Assembly: GCF_934754935.1 (NCBI RefSeq)
Contig: NZ_CAKVJB010000028.1
Span: forward strand, 1-32,168
Direction of reading: 5' to 3'
Origin: an uncultured Holdemanella sp.
GTDB lineage: Bacteria; Bacillota_I; Bacilli_A; Erysipelotrichales; Erysipelotrichaceae
DNA length: 32,168 bases
Both the position numbers and the translations under genes were made by a program. This document shows positions 21,520 to 29,865 of the stretch, one piece after another. Every line of letters starts with the position of its first letter. Positions within the stretch are counted from its first letter, which is position 1. The notes under the pieces were generated by a model. The model ran no database searches, was not told the DNA's origin, and saw only the letters and a program-made list of their open reading frames with translations.

Positions 21520-23085
21520 ATGGCAGTAGATACTAAAAAAGAACAAGAACGTGAAGAGCTGCATAGAGCCATCTGGGCTATTGCAGACGAATTACGTGGT
21601 GCAGTTGATGGATGGGATTTCAAGAATTATGTACTTGGAACGATGTTCTATCGTTATATTTCAGAAAAACTAGCAGATTATATTAATAAAGGTGAAGAAG
21701 AAGCTGGAAACACAGGATTCAAGTTTGAAGAAATGTCAGATTCTGACGCAGAAGAAGCTCGTGAAGGCTTGATTCAGGAGCAAGGTTTCTTTATTCTTCC
21801 AAGTGAATTGTTCTGTAACGTAGTAAAGCGTTGTGAAAATGACGAGAATTTGAACGAAACACTTGAGACAGTATTCAGACACATTGAAGAATCGGCCCAA
21901 GGAAGTGCTTCTGAGAATGATTTTAAAGGGTTGTTTGATGATTTTGATGTGAATAATAACAAATTAGGTAATACCGTAGCTAAGCGTAATGAACGTCTTT
22001 GCAAATTGTTGAATGGAATCAACAATATGAAGCTAGGTTCTGTAAGTAATCATGATATTGACGCTTTTGGTGATGCATATGAATACCTAATGTCTATGTA
22101 TGCAAGTAATGCAGGCAAAAGCGGTGGCGAGTACTATACACCTGGAGAGGTGTCCATTTTACTTTCAAAACTTGGTACTGTCGGCAAGAAAACAGTCAAT
22201 AAAGTTTATGATCCAGCCTGTGGTTCTGGCTCTTTGCTTTTAAAAGCAGTAGATGTTTTAGGTGAAGGTGCAGTTACAAATGGATTTTATGGTCAGGAAA
22301 TTAATGTAACAACATACAACTTATGTCGAATCAACATGTTTTTACATGGAATCGGGTTTGACAAATTCAATATCCAATGTGACGATACATTAACAAATCC
22401 TCAACACTGGGATGATGAACCATTTGAATTGATTGTTTCGAATTATCCATATTCCATAAAATGGAAAGGTGACGACGACGCAACATTAATCAATGACCCT
22501 CGTTTTGCCCCAGCTGGTGTTTTAGCCCCTAAATCGAAAGCAGATATGGCATTTATCATGCATTCACTATCATGGTTAGCACCAAATGGTGCAGCTGCTG
22601 TAGTATGCTTCCCTGGAATCATGTACAGAGGTGGTGCTGAACAGAAGATTCGTAAGTATTTAGTAGAAAACAACTTTGTAGACGCAATCATTCAGCTTCC
22701 TGGAAACCTATTCTTTGGAACATCAATTGCAACATGCATCATGGTTATGCGTAAAGGCAAAACAGACAATAACGTATTATTTATTGATGCTTCTAAGGAA
22801 TGTATCAAGGTTACAAACAATAACAAGTTAACTGATGAGAATATTAATCACATTGTTGATGCATACACAAAACGTGAAGAAGTAGAGCATTTCGTACATG
22901 TGGCTAATTTAGATGAAATCAAAGAAAATAACTACAATTTATCTGTATCTACTTATGTAGAACCAGAAGATACAACCGAAAAGGTTGATATCAAAGTGTT
23001 GAATCAGCAGATTAAGGAAATCGTAGCAAAACAAGAAGTCTTAAGAACTGAAATTGATAAGATTATTGCTGAGATTGAAGGATAA
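21520..23085 (+). CDS. hsdM: Type I restriction-modification DNA methyltransferase subunit HsdM
   Basis: A 521-residue N6-adenine methyltransferase subunit that, with HsdS, modifies the recognition site and, with HsdR, forms the restriction complex. The HsdM N-terminal domain (REELHRAIWAIADELRG) precedes the SAM-binding motif I DPACGSGS (231-238). GGEYYTPGEV (203-212) is the family signature, and the catalytic motif IV reads NYPY (308-311), where most relatives have NPPY/F. A C-terminal helical tail (VLNQQIKEIVAKQEVL...) contacts HsdS. The start ATG 21520 is supported by TGGAGGA and by family length; the upstream extension to 21421 is rejected. It is the first gene of the hsd operon, ending 1 base before the next gene. 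Confidence 0.95.
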   Translation: MAVDTKKEQEREELHRAIWAIADELRGAVDGWDFKNYVLGTMFYRYISEKLADYINKGEEEAGNTGFKFEEMSDSDAEEAREGLIQEQGFFILPSELFCNVVKRCENDENLNETLETVFRHIEESAQGSASENDFKGLFDDFDVNNNKLGNTVAKRNERLCKLLNGINNMKLGSVSNHDIDAFGDAYEYLMSMYASNAGKSGGEYYTPGEVSILLSKLGTVGKKTVNKVYDPACGSGSLLLKAVDVLGEGAVTNGFYGQEINVTTYNLCRINMFLHGIGFDKFNIQCDDTLTNPQHWDDEPFELIVSNYPYSIKWKGDDDATLINDPRFAPAGVLAPKSKADMAFIMHSLSWLAPNGAAAVVCFPGIMYRGGAEQKIRKYLVENNFVDAIIQLPGNLFFGTSIATCIMVMRKGKTDNNVLFIDASKECIKVTNNNKLTDENINHIVDAYTKREEVEHFVHVANLDEIKENNYNLSVSTYVEPEDTTEKVDIKVLNQQIKEIVAKQEVLRTEIDKIIAEIEG

Positions 23086-23086
23086 T

Positions 23087-23770
23087 ATGATTTCAAAAAT
23101 TAAAGGCTTTAATCACTTAAAAGGTGGTTTAAACAAACAATGGCCCATCAAAAAAGACATTAGTTATGCTTATCAATGTGATGTAATGCAAAAAATCGGG
23201 TACACAATAAATGATTTAAATGATTTGCTTGATAATATTGATAAAACGTCACAAAAAGATGTTGTTTATATTGTGATGTTAGCTTCATGGATTCAGGAAG
23301 CTGTCAAATCATTGTTTGCTTGTTATCCAAAAGAAATATGTAAAAATTTCGCTTATGCAGATGAGGATTTATTAAATGAGGGAAGACAATATCTGGAGGC
23401 TATTAGATCATTTATATGTGCCCATCCATTAAAGACAAACAGACATCCAGAATATGGATTTGATGGTACAGAAATTTGTGTGGATATTCGATTCGAAACA
23501 AAAATGTCATTAATGTTTGGAATTGATAAACATCGCTATATTGATTTTGATGGCATACATGATGGTAAAAATGATAAAAGTGACTTTTATTTGTATTGTT
23601 ATTCAAAAAAAAGTAAAAAGAAATTAGAATTTGCAAATTACATTGGATGTAGTTATTCAGATATATACAAAGTTGCTGACTTATACATAAAGAAAGTAAT
23701 ATGTTTTGATGGTTACTTAAACAAATTAAAAAGAAAGGAGTTTCTAAAGCAAAATGAACAAATTAGATGA
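23087..23770 (+). CDS. Hypothetical HEPN-like protein embedded in type I RM operon
   Basis: A 227-residue, largely helical, soluble protein between hsdM and the hsdS genes. Residues 60-78 (VYIVMLASWIQEAVKSLF) and 94-113 (LLNEGRQYLEAIRSFICAHP) look like two long helices, the second ending in R107-S-F-I-C-A-H113, an R-x5-H arrangement compatible with the HEPN nuclease motif R-x4-6-H. HEPN proteins cut RNA in toxin and anti-phage systems, and accessory RNases occur in some RM operons. The start at 23087 has GAAGGA upstream and follows the hsdM stop by 1 base; the end overlaps hsdS by 17 bases, so it is firmly within the operon. The HEPN call is based on one motif and helix layout; it may be an unrelated helical protein. 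Confidence 0.6.
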   Translation: MISKIKGFNHLKGGLNKQWPIKKDISYAYQCDVMQKIGYTINDLNDLLDNIDKTSQKDVVYIVMLASWIQEAVKSLFACYPKEICKNFAYADEDLLNEGRQYLEAIRSFICAHPLKTNRHPEYGFDGTEICVDIRFETKMSLMFGIDKHRYIDFDGIHDGKNDKSDFYLYCYSKKSKKKLEFANYIGCSYSDIYKVADLYIKKVICFDGYLNKLKRKEFLKQNEQIR

Positions 23771-24413
23771 ATTGATTCAAGAATTGTGTCCAGATGGTGT
23801 TGAGTATAAATCCTTTGGAGATTGTGCGAAAATTGTCAGAGGAGCTTCTCCTCGCCCAATTAAAAACTTTATTACAACAGAGCCAGATGGTGTTAATTGG
23901 ATTAAAATTGGTGATGTTAAACCAGGAGAAAAATATATTACATCTTCAGCTGAAAAAATCACATTAGATGGAGCGAAAAAATCTAGACCTGTTAAAAAAG
24001 GTGATTTTATTCTTTCAAATTCCATGAGTTTTGGTCGACCATATATATTAAAAATTGACGGCTGTGTTCATGATGGTTGGCTTGCAATTAGTGAATTCTC
24101 GGATTCATATGTGTCGGATTTTTTATACTATTTGCTTAGTTCTAATATGTGCCAAAACCAAATGAAAAAGAAAGCTTCTTTTGGTGGTGCTGTTCAAAAT
24201 TTGAATGCAGATATTGTGCGTGAATTAAGCTTACCTGTACCGCCACTAGAAGTTCAACAAGAAATCGTCTACCTTCTAGACGACTTCACAGCAAAAACAG
24301 CAGAACTTCTAGAAGAATTAAATAGAGAATATGAAGCTCGTAAAAAGCAATATGAATATTATCGAGATAAATTATTAACATTCAAAGATTTGTCAATTAA
24401 GGAGACTATGTAA
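23754..24413 (+). CDS. hsdS: Half-length type I specificity subunit HsdS (single TRD)
   Basis: A 219-residue protein with one target-recognition domain instead of two. It opens with DELIQELCPDGVEYKSFGD, then a TRD (about 20-165) with VNWIKIGDV and ILSNSMSFGRPYI, followed by the conserved helical spacer PPLEVQQEIVYLLDDFTAKTA at about 167-190 and the KQYEYYRDKLLTF end. Full HsdS proteins have about 400 residues. Half-S proteins can dimerise to give a palindromic specificity or can exchange TRDs with a neighbouring hsdS. The gene overlaps the HEPN-like gene upstream by 17 bases and the full hsdS downstream at TAATG. The spacer region is almost identical in DNA to that of the neighbouring hsdS, so recombination between them is plausible. 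Confidence 0.9.
   Translation: MNKLDELIQELCPDGVEYKSFGDCAKIVRGASPRPIKNFITTEPDGVNWIKIGDVKPGEKYITSSAEKITLDGAKKSRPVKKGDFILSNSMSFGRPYILKIDGCVHDGWLAISEFSDSYVSDFLYYLLSSNMCQNQMKKKASFGGAVQNLNADIVRELSLPVPPLEVQQEIVYLLDDFTAKTAELLEELNREYEARKKQYEYYRDKLLTFKDLSIKETM
24253..24308 (+). repeat. 56-bp direct repeat shared by both hsdS genes (copy 1; copy 2 at 24885-24940)
   Basis: The segment encoding the conserved spacer (QQEIV-x-LLDDFTAKTAEL) is present as near-identical DNA at 24253-24308 and 24885-24940, differing only in a block of about four bases. Homologous recombination between the copies would fuse the TRD of the half-S to the second TRD of the full HsdS and delete 632 bp. No invertase gene or inverted repeat accompanies them. 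Confidence 0.85.
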
Positions 24414-25636
24414 TGAATAAGTTGCAAGAGCTGATTCAAACACTATGTCCAGGCGGTATTGAATATAAAGAATTGCAAGAAATTTGTCATTATTCTAAGA
24501 ACCGCATTAATGCGTCTGAAGTTGATAATACCACTTATGTTGGTGTTGAAAATTTGTTACAAAACAAGCAAGGGAAAACATTGGCAAGCAGTGTTCCAAC
24601 CACAGGGAATGTTATTCGATTTGATATAGGAGATATTTTAATTGGAAACATTCGTCCATACTTAAAGAAAATATGGCTTTCAGATTGTGTAGGTGGAACT
24701 AATGGTGATGTATTGGTTGTCCAGATTAATGATCGAAAAATAATTATTCCTGAATTCTTGTATTATGTTCTGTCTTCCGATGCCTTTTTCTCTTATGATA
24801 TGCTTTATTCAAAAGGAGCAAAAATGCCTAGAGGGAACAAGGTTGCAGTTATGCAGTATAGAATTCCAATTCCACCAATGGAAATTCAACAAGAAATCGT
24901 TCGTCTTCTAGACGACTTCACAGCAAAAACAGCAGAACTTCAAGATAAACTCAACGAAGAACTGGAAGCTCGTAAGAAACAATATGAATATTATAGAGAT
25001 GCTATACTTAATGGAGATAAAAATGCTGAAACTGTTAAGTTAGGAGATGTATGTGACTTCGTTCGTGGTCCATTTGGCGGAGCATTAAAAAAAGATTCAT
25101 TTGTTTCTAGTGGATATGCCGTATATGAACAACAACACGCTATTTATCAAAATACTAATATACGGTATTTCATAGACAGCGAAAAATATAACGATTTAAT
25201 TCGGTTTAAAGTTAGTCCAAATGATATTATAGTCAGTTGCTCTGGCACTATAGGAAAAACTTATATTATCCCCAACGATGCTCCTAAAGGCATTATAAAT
25301 CAAGCTTTGTTAAAGCTAACAGCTCATGATTGTTTAAATGTTAGATATCTTCAATACATATTCGAAAACAATCTTGTAAAGATAATGAACAACAATGCTA
25401 GAGGTGGAGCTATTAAAAATGTGCCTTCAGTTAAAGAATTGAAAAACATTGAGATACAACTACCATCTAATGATACTCAAGACAGAATAATTAATATTTT
25501 AGATAATTTAGAATCTACTTGTGATAATCTGCAAACAAACATTTCTGTTGAATTCGAATCCCGACAAAAACAATACGAATTCTATCGAGATAAGCTTTTG
25601 ACATTCAAAGAATTAAACGAATCAGAGGTGAACTAA
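24413..25636 (+). CDS. hsdS: Type I specificity subunit HsdS (two TRDs)
   Basis: A 407-residue DNA-recognition subunit with the standard two-TRD layout. It opens with LQELIQTLCPGGIEYKELQE, then TRD1 (about 20-160), the central conserved spacer MEIQQEIVRLLDDFTAKTA (about 157-177) with KKQYEYYRDAIL, TRD2 (about 205-365, containing VCDFVRGPFGG and IIVSCSGTIGKTYII), and the distal conserved helix ending KQYEFYRDKLLTFKEL. Each TRD reads half of a bipartite asymmetric site; the site itself cannot be read from sequence. It starts in the stop of the half-S gene and ends 1 base before hsdR. Which S subunit is used by the complex is not determined. Confidence 0.94.
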   Translation: MNKLQELIQTLCPGGIEYKELQEICHYSKNRINASEVDNTTYVGVENLLQNKQGKTLASSVPTTGNVIRFDIGDILIGNIRPYLKKIWLSDCVGGTNGDVLVVQINDRKIIIPEFLYYVLSSDAFFSYDMLYSKGAKMPRGNKVAVMQYRIPIPPMEIQQEIVRLLDDFTAKTAELQDKLNEELEARKKQYEYYRDAILNGDKNAETVKLGDVCDFVRGPFGGALKKDSFVSSGYAVYEQQHAIYQNTNIRYFIDSEKYNDLIRFKVSPNDIIVSCSGTIGKTYIIPNDAPKGIINQALLKLTAHDCLNVRYLQYIFENNLVKIMNNNARGGAIKNVPSVKELKNIEIQLPSNDTQDRIINILDNLESTCDNLQTNISVEFESRQKQYEFYRDKLLTFKELNESEVN

Positions 25637-25637
25637 T

Positions 25638-28600
25638 ATGCCATATTTTAATATCGTAGCAGAAACAAGTGAGAATACAGTCGTAGCCGGATATGAGCCT
25701 GTAAAACGTAAAGCAGACTCGTATCAGTCTGAGGCTGACCTTGAGAAAGAATTCATTCGTATCCTTGGTGAACAGGGATACGAGTACCTTCCTATCCATA
25801 CGGAAGATGATCTAATCAAAAATCTAAGGACAAAGCTTGAACAATTGAACCATTATAGCTTCACTGATGATGAATGGGATAGATTCTTTAAAAACAGTAT
25901 TGCAAATCCGAATGATCATATCGTTGAAAAAACGAGAAAGATTCAAGAAGATAACGTGCAGGTGTTGATTCGTGATGATGGCTCAAGTAAGAATATTACT
26001 TTGATTGATAAAAAACAAGTACATAACAATCGACTTCAGGTCATAAACCAGTATGAAGTCAAACAGGAAGACGGAGCCAGACATGATAATCGTTACGATG
26101 TAACGGTGCTGGTTAACGGCTTCCCTTTGGTACATATAGAGCTTAAACGTCGTGGAGTTCCAATTCGTGAAGCTTTCAATCAAATCAATAGATACCAGAG
26201 AGACTCCTTCTGGACAGGTTCTGGACTGTTCGAATACGTGCAGATATTCGTCATATCGAATGGAACAAACACAAAGTACTACTCAAACAGTACACGCTTC
26301 AATGCCATCAAGGATGCCAATTCTAGAAATACACGCAGAGAAAAAACAAGCAACTCCTTTGAATTTACATCATTCTGGGCAGATGCGGATAATCATATCA
26401 TCCCAGACTTGATTGACTTCACAAAAACATTCTTTGCTAAGCATACATTGCTGAATATTATAACGAAATACTGTGTCTTCACAGCTGAAGACATGCTGTT
26501 GGTCATGCGACCTTATCAGATTACGGCAACAGAAAGAATTCTGAACCGTATCGAAATCGCAAACAATTATAAAAAATATGGAACAATTGCTGGAGGCGGC
26601 TATATTTGGCATACTACAGGATCTGGTAAGACTCTGACTAGCTTCAAGACGGCTCGTTTGGCGTGTCAGCTCGATTACATCGACAAAGTTCTATTCGTTG
26701 TAGACCGTAAGGATTTGGACTACCAGACGATGAAGGAGTACGACCGTTTTGAGAAAGGTTGTGCCAACTCAAACAGCAATACAAATGTATTAAAGAAGCA
26801 GCTGGAAGATGATAATGCACATATCATCATCACAACGATTCAGAAGTTGTCTACCTTTATCAAGAAATACAAAGGGCATCCTGTCTTTGATAAGCATGTA
26901 GTTATCATCTTTGATGAGTGTCATAGAAGCCAGTTTGGAGATATGCACTCAGCTATTGTAAAAAGCTTTAAGAAATATCACTTGTTTGGCTTTACAGGAA
27001 CGCCTATCTTTCCTGCCAATGCAGGAGCCGTGCGAAATGCCCAGTTTGTCACTACAGAGCAGACATTTGGAGACCAGCTACATGCCTACACAATCGTAGA
27101 TGCTATCAATGATAAGAATGTGCTTCCATTCCGTGTTGATTACATCAAGACAATGGATATCAACGCCGATATTGATGATGAAGAAGTATGGAATATCGAC
27201 CGTAAGAAAGCTTTCGAAGCTCCAGAGCGAATCACACTTGTAACAAAGTACATTTTGGACCATTTCGACCAAAAAACGTATCGTGGAGACAAGTCCTATA
27301 TCTACAGCCAGCTTATGAATGTCTCTGAGGTTGCTTCAGCATCTCAAGGCAAAGTGGAAGAAATCAAGAAGAAACAAAGAGTCAGCGGATTTAACAGTAT
27401 CTTTGCGGTCTCTTCTGTGGATATGGCGAAGAAATATTATATGGAATTTAAAAAGCAGATGGAAGAAGACCCAACTAAAAAGCTTAAGATAGCAATCATC
27501 TTCAGTTACGGAGCTAATGAAGCTGAGATTGATGACGGAAATGGAATCATTGATGATGAGAATCCTGAAGATACATCTAAGCTAGACCAGAGTGCCAGAG
27601 ACTTCTTAGATATGGCAATCATGGATTACAATCAAATGTTCCATACAGCCTACTCTACAGACTCTGATAAATTCCAAAACTATTATAAAGACGTATCATT
27701 GCGTATGAAAAATAAGGAACTAGACTTGCTTATCGTAGTCAATAAGTTCCTAACAGGTTTCGATGCAACTACGTTAAATACATTATGGGTCGACAAGAAC
27801 CTGAAGATGCATGGATTGATTCAGGCATTCTCTCGTACCAATCGAATCTTAAACAGCGTAAAAACGTTTGGAAATATCGTATGCTTCAGAAATCTTCAGA
27901 AACGAGTAGACGCTGCTATCTCCTTGTTTGGTGATAAGCAGGCGGGTGGAATCGTTCTTCTAAGAAAATTCAATGATTACTATTATGGTTTCACTACAGA
28001 AGATGGTAAGGATAAACCTGGATATGTAGATATGATCAAACAGTTGCAGGAAAAATATCCATTAACAGACCCTCAAATCATCGGTGAAAAGAACCAAGTT
28101 GAATTCATCAAATTATTCGGAGCAATTCTGAAGATGAGAAATCTTCTTTCTTCATTCGATGAGTTTGCGGATAAAGAACTGCTGAATCCTAGAGATTTAC
28201 AGGACTATTCAGGACGCTATCAGGATTTGTATGCTGAATGGAAAGAAAAGAATAAACAAGATGTTAAGGATGTTACCGAGGATATTGTCTTTGAAGTCGA
28301 ACTCGTAAAGCAGATTGAAATCAATATCGACTATATTCTGATGCTTGTTAAGAAATATAAGGACGAACATGGAGAAGATAAAGAACTTCTTGTTACCATC
28401 CAGAAAGCTGTTAAATCAAGTCCTGAGCTTAGAAGCAAAAAGAAGCTTATCGAGGACTTTATTGAAGAAGTCAACGAAATGGATGATGTCATTTCTGAAT
28501 GGAACTCTTATGTTGCTAAGCAAAGAGAAGCAGATTTAGAAACAATGATTCAGGACGAAAGATTGAAGCCTGAAGAAACTCGTAAATTCTTGGAAAACTC

Positions 28601-28808
28601 ATTCAAAGACGGAGAAATTAAGACTACTGGTACAGATATTGAAAAAATCCTTCCTCCAATTAGCCGATTCGGCGGAGGTGGAGCTCGTGCCAAGAAGAAA
28701 GAAACAGTCATTGATAAGCTAAAAGAATTCTTTGAAAAGTACTTTGGAATCGGTGGAAAAGTATCTTTTGTAAATGTGGAAGGTGATGAAAATGGCAAAA
28801 CAGAATAA
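25638..28808 (+). CDS. hsdR: Type I restriction endonuclease subunit HsdR
   Basis: A 1056-residue motor-nuclease that translocates DNA and cuts it at a distance when the site is unmethylated. The N-terminal nuclease domain carries a PD-(D/E)xK site (RYDVTVLVNGFPLVHIELK: D154, E168, K170). The SF2 helicase follows: Walker A TTGSGKT (326-332), DECH (426-429), FGFTGTP as motif III (about 455), and FLTGFDATTLNTLWVDK plus QAFSRTNR as motifs V and VI. A helical C-terminal region (about 820-1056) binds the methylase core. All motifs are intact, so the restriction activity is probably functional. It starts 1 base after hsdS and overlaps the ribbon-helix-helix gene by 17 bases. Confidence 0.96.
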   Translation: MPYFNIVAETSENTVVAGYEPVKRKADSYQSEADLEKEFIRILGEQGYEYLPIHTEDDLIKNLRTKLEQLNHYSFTDDEWDRFFKNSIANPNDHIVEKTRKIQEDNVQVLIRDDGSSKNITLIDKKQVHNNRLQVINQYEVKQEDGARHDNRYDVTVLVNGFPLVHIELKRRGVPIREAFNQINRYQRDSFWTGSGLFEYVQIFVISNGTNTKYYSNSTRFNAIKDANSRNTRREKTSNSFEFTSFWADADNHIIPDLIDFTKTFFAKHTLLNIITKYCVFTAEDMLLVMRPYQITATERILNRIEIANNYKKYGTIAGGGYIWHTTGSGKTLTSFKTARLACQLDYIDKVLFVVDRKDLDYQTMKEYDRFEKGCANSNSNTNVLKKQLEDDNAHIIITTIQKLSTFIKKYKGHPVFDKHVVIIFDECHRSQFGDMHSAIVKSFKKYHLFGFTGTPIFPANAGAVRNAQFVTTEQTFGDQLHAYTIVDAINDKNVLPFRVDYIKTMDINADIDDEEVWNIDRKKAFEAPERITLVTKYILDHFDQKTYRGDKSYIYSQLMNVSEVASASQGKVEEIKKKQRVSGFNSIFAVSSVDMAKKYYMEFKKQMEEDPTKKLKIAIIFSYGANEAEIDDGNGIIDDENPEDTSKLDQSARDFLDMAIMDYNQMFHTAYSTDSDKFQNYYKDVSLRMKNKELDLLIVVNKFLTGFDATTLNTLWVDKNLKMHGLIQAFSRTNRILNSVKTFGNIVCFRNLQKRVDAAISLFGDKQAGGIVLLRKFNDYYYGFTTEDGKDKPGYVDMIKQLQEKYPLTDPQIIGEKNQVEFIKLFGAILKMRNLLSSFDEFADKELLNPRDLQDYSGRYQDLYAEWKEKNKQDVKDVTEDIVFEVELVKQIEINIDYILMLVKKYKDEHGEDKELLVTIQKAVKSSPELRSKKKLIEDFIEEVNEMDDVISEWNSYVAKQREADLETMIQDERLKPEETRKFLENSFKDGEIKTTGTDIEKILPPISRFGGGGARAKKKETVIDKLKEFFEKYFGIGGKVSFVNVEGDENGKTE

Positions 28809-28953
28809 AGACTGGAAAGCTTTGAACATCAAGCTGGATAGAACTGTCTATGAACAGTTGGAAAAATACTGCGAAGAAATGGGACAAAGCAAAACTGTTG
28901 CTGTTGAACGTATTCTTTCAAAAGCATTTGACGAACATAACAAACAAAAATAG
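28792..28953 (+). CDS. Ribbon-helix-helix (CopG/Arc-like) small protein, 53 aa
   Basis: A 53-residue frame too short for standard ORF cut-offs. It reads LNIKLDRTVYEQLEKYCEEM, then GQSKTVAVERILSKAF, which fits a ribbon-helix-helix fold: a short beta strand (NIKLD), helix A and helix B with the turn at GQSKT. Such proteins bind operators as dimers and often autoregulate. It overlaps the end of hsdR by 17 bases, with GGAAGGTGAT just upstream of its ATG, so it is translated from the hsd mRNA. A palindromic hairpin follows its stop. It may be the controller of the RM operon, or an antitoxin-like protein without a visible toxin; both are inference. Confidence 0.75.
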   Translation: MAKQNKDWKALNIKLDRTVYEQLEKYCEEMGQSKTVAVERILSKAFDEHNKQK

Positions 28954-28956
28954 AAT

Positions 28957-28997
28957 TATAGTATAAATGGACTGTTTCAAAGCAGTCCTTTACTATA
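28957..28997 (+). terminator. Long interrupted palindrome / terminator after hsd operon
   Basis: Outer arms TATAGTA (28957-28963) and TACTATA (28991-28997) and inner arms GGACTG (28969-28974) and CAGTCC (28983-28988) make a 13-bp stem with small bulges and an 8-base loop. The tail has only short T runs. It may end the hsd mRNA, or its outer arms could serve as an operator for the ribbon-helix-helix protein. Confidence 0.6.
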
Positions 28998-29024
28998 CAT
29001 ATTGTAAAATACAGGAGAAAGACA

Positions 29025-29684
29025 ATGCATTTTGACCCAACGAATACCAAAGAATACAAAAAAGCATACGCTAAATTAGAAGCATTGAAGCAAGAAATGA
29101 GCGATGCACATGACAAGAATGAAACAGACAGAATGTATAAAATCGACGCAAAAATAGGCGACTATCTAGATGAGCTAAAAGCGTTACAACTCAAAATATA
29201 CAAGAAACATGTGGCGAAAACGTTTAAAGCGGACGATGCATATATGGTCAGTCTAGACTCAAAATCAAAAACCATACAAATTCTGGATGATTTTTCGACA
29301 TCAAAAAAAGAGTTTATGATGCTTAGAAACATATTCCTTATGGAAAGACACATGAAGTATTGTTCTTTAGTGGTGACTCAGGGATGTTCTGGACTTCGAA
29401 TCGTAGATGACACTGATATTGTAATGAGCGGTTTAAAACTCGTTTCAGGAAAAGTGCTAAGCAACATCCCAGATAATGAAGCAAATGAAAGAGTGATGCC
29501 TCTAGTCAAGAGTCTTAAAAGAATCGATTATGATATGAATACTTTCGGAAAACCTCAAAAACTATACGTGTTTAAACGTCCTTATGTTCTTCATGGACAA
29601 ACATCTGAAGACAGATTTGGATACGGATATGGAACACTGTATGGAGATACAACAGATTATATGATTGTTGGAGTCTACTTTTAG
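29025..29684 (+). CDS. Hypothetical protein (219 aa) with N-terminal coiled coil
   Basis: A 219-residue soluble protein without a signal peptide. Residues about 8-65 are charged and helical (YKKAYAKLEALKQEMSDAHD), probably a coiled coil. The remainder is mixed alpha/beta, with a hydrophobic strand-rich C-terminus ending YGDTTDYMIVGVYF. A good ribosome site (CAGGAGAAAG) is present. It is not recognised as a member of a known family. It lies after the hsd terminator and 13 bases before a small membrane-protein gene, so these two probably form a separate cargo operon. Codon use looks like the other cargo genes. Confidence 0.75.
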   Translation: MHFDPTNTKEYKKAYAKLEALKQEMSDAHDKNETDRMYKIDAKIGDYLDELKALQLKIYKKHVAKTFKADDAYMVSLDSKSKTIQILDDFSTSKKEFMMLRNIFLMERHMKYCSLVVTQGCSGLRIVDDTDIVMSGLKLVSGKVLSNIPDNEANERVMPLVKSLKRIDYDMNTFGKPQKLYVFKRPYVLHGQTSEDRFGYGYGTLYGDTTDYMIVGVYF

Positions 29685-29697
29685 GCAGGAAATTGAG

Positions 29698-29865
29698 ATG
29701 AGTTTGATTAATATTGTACTTGTGATTTTAATATGCATCGGCTTTCCTATGGCTTTCTCTAAAAAAAGACAGCTAAGAGTGTGTTCTCTTGGACTGGTGA
29801 CTTTAGCGTTTCTGATTGATATGGTTAAATGTGCTGTTCAACACGACATAGAACAGACGTTTTGA
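29698..29865 (+). CDS. Small membrane protein (55 aa)
   Basis: A 55-residue frame beginning MSLINIVLVILICIGFPMAF, which is a membrane segment, followed by a basic loop KKRQLRV and a second hydrophobic stretch (LGLVTLAFLIDMV). It is predicted to be a two-span membrane protein with a cytoplasmic basic loop. ATG 29698 is preferred over the one at 29665, because the latter lies inside the upstream gene and an AGGCAGGA site precedes 29698. It is followed by a hairpin terminator at 29951. No family is recognised. Its location after the 219-residue gene suggests a shared transcript. Confidence 0.6.
   Translation: MSLINIVLVILICIGFPMAFSKKRQLRVCSLGLVTLAFLIDMVKCAVQHDIEQTF

Noticed and set aside
23754..25636. 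Phase-variable hsdS inversion system
   Set aside because: The two hsdS genes are in the same direction, no inverted repeats and no site-specific recombinase were seen; only homologous recombination is plausible.
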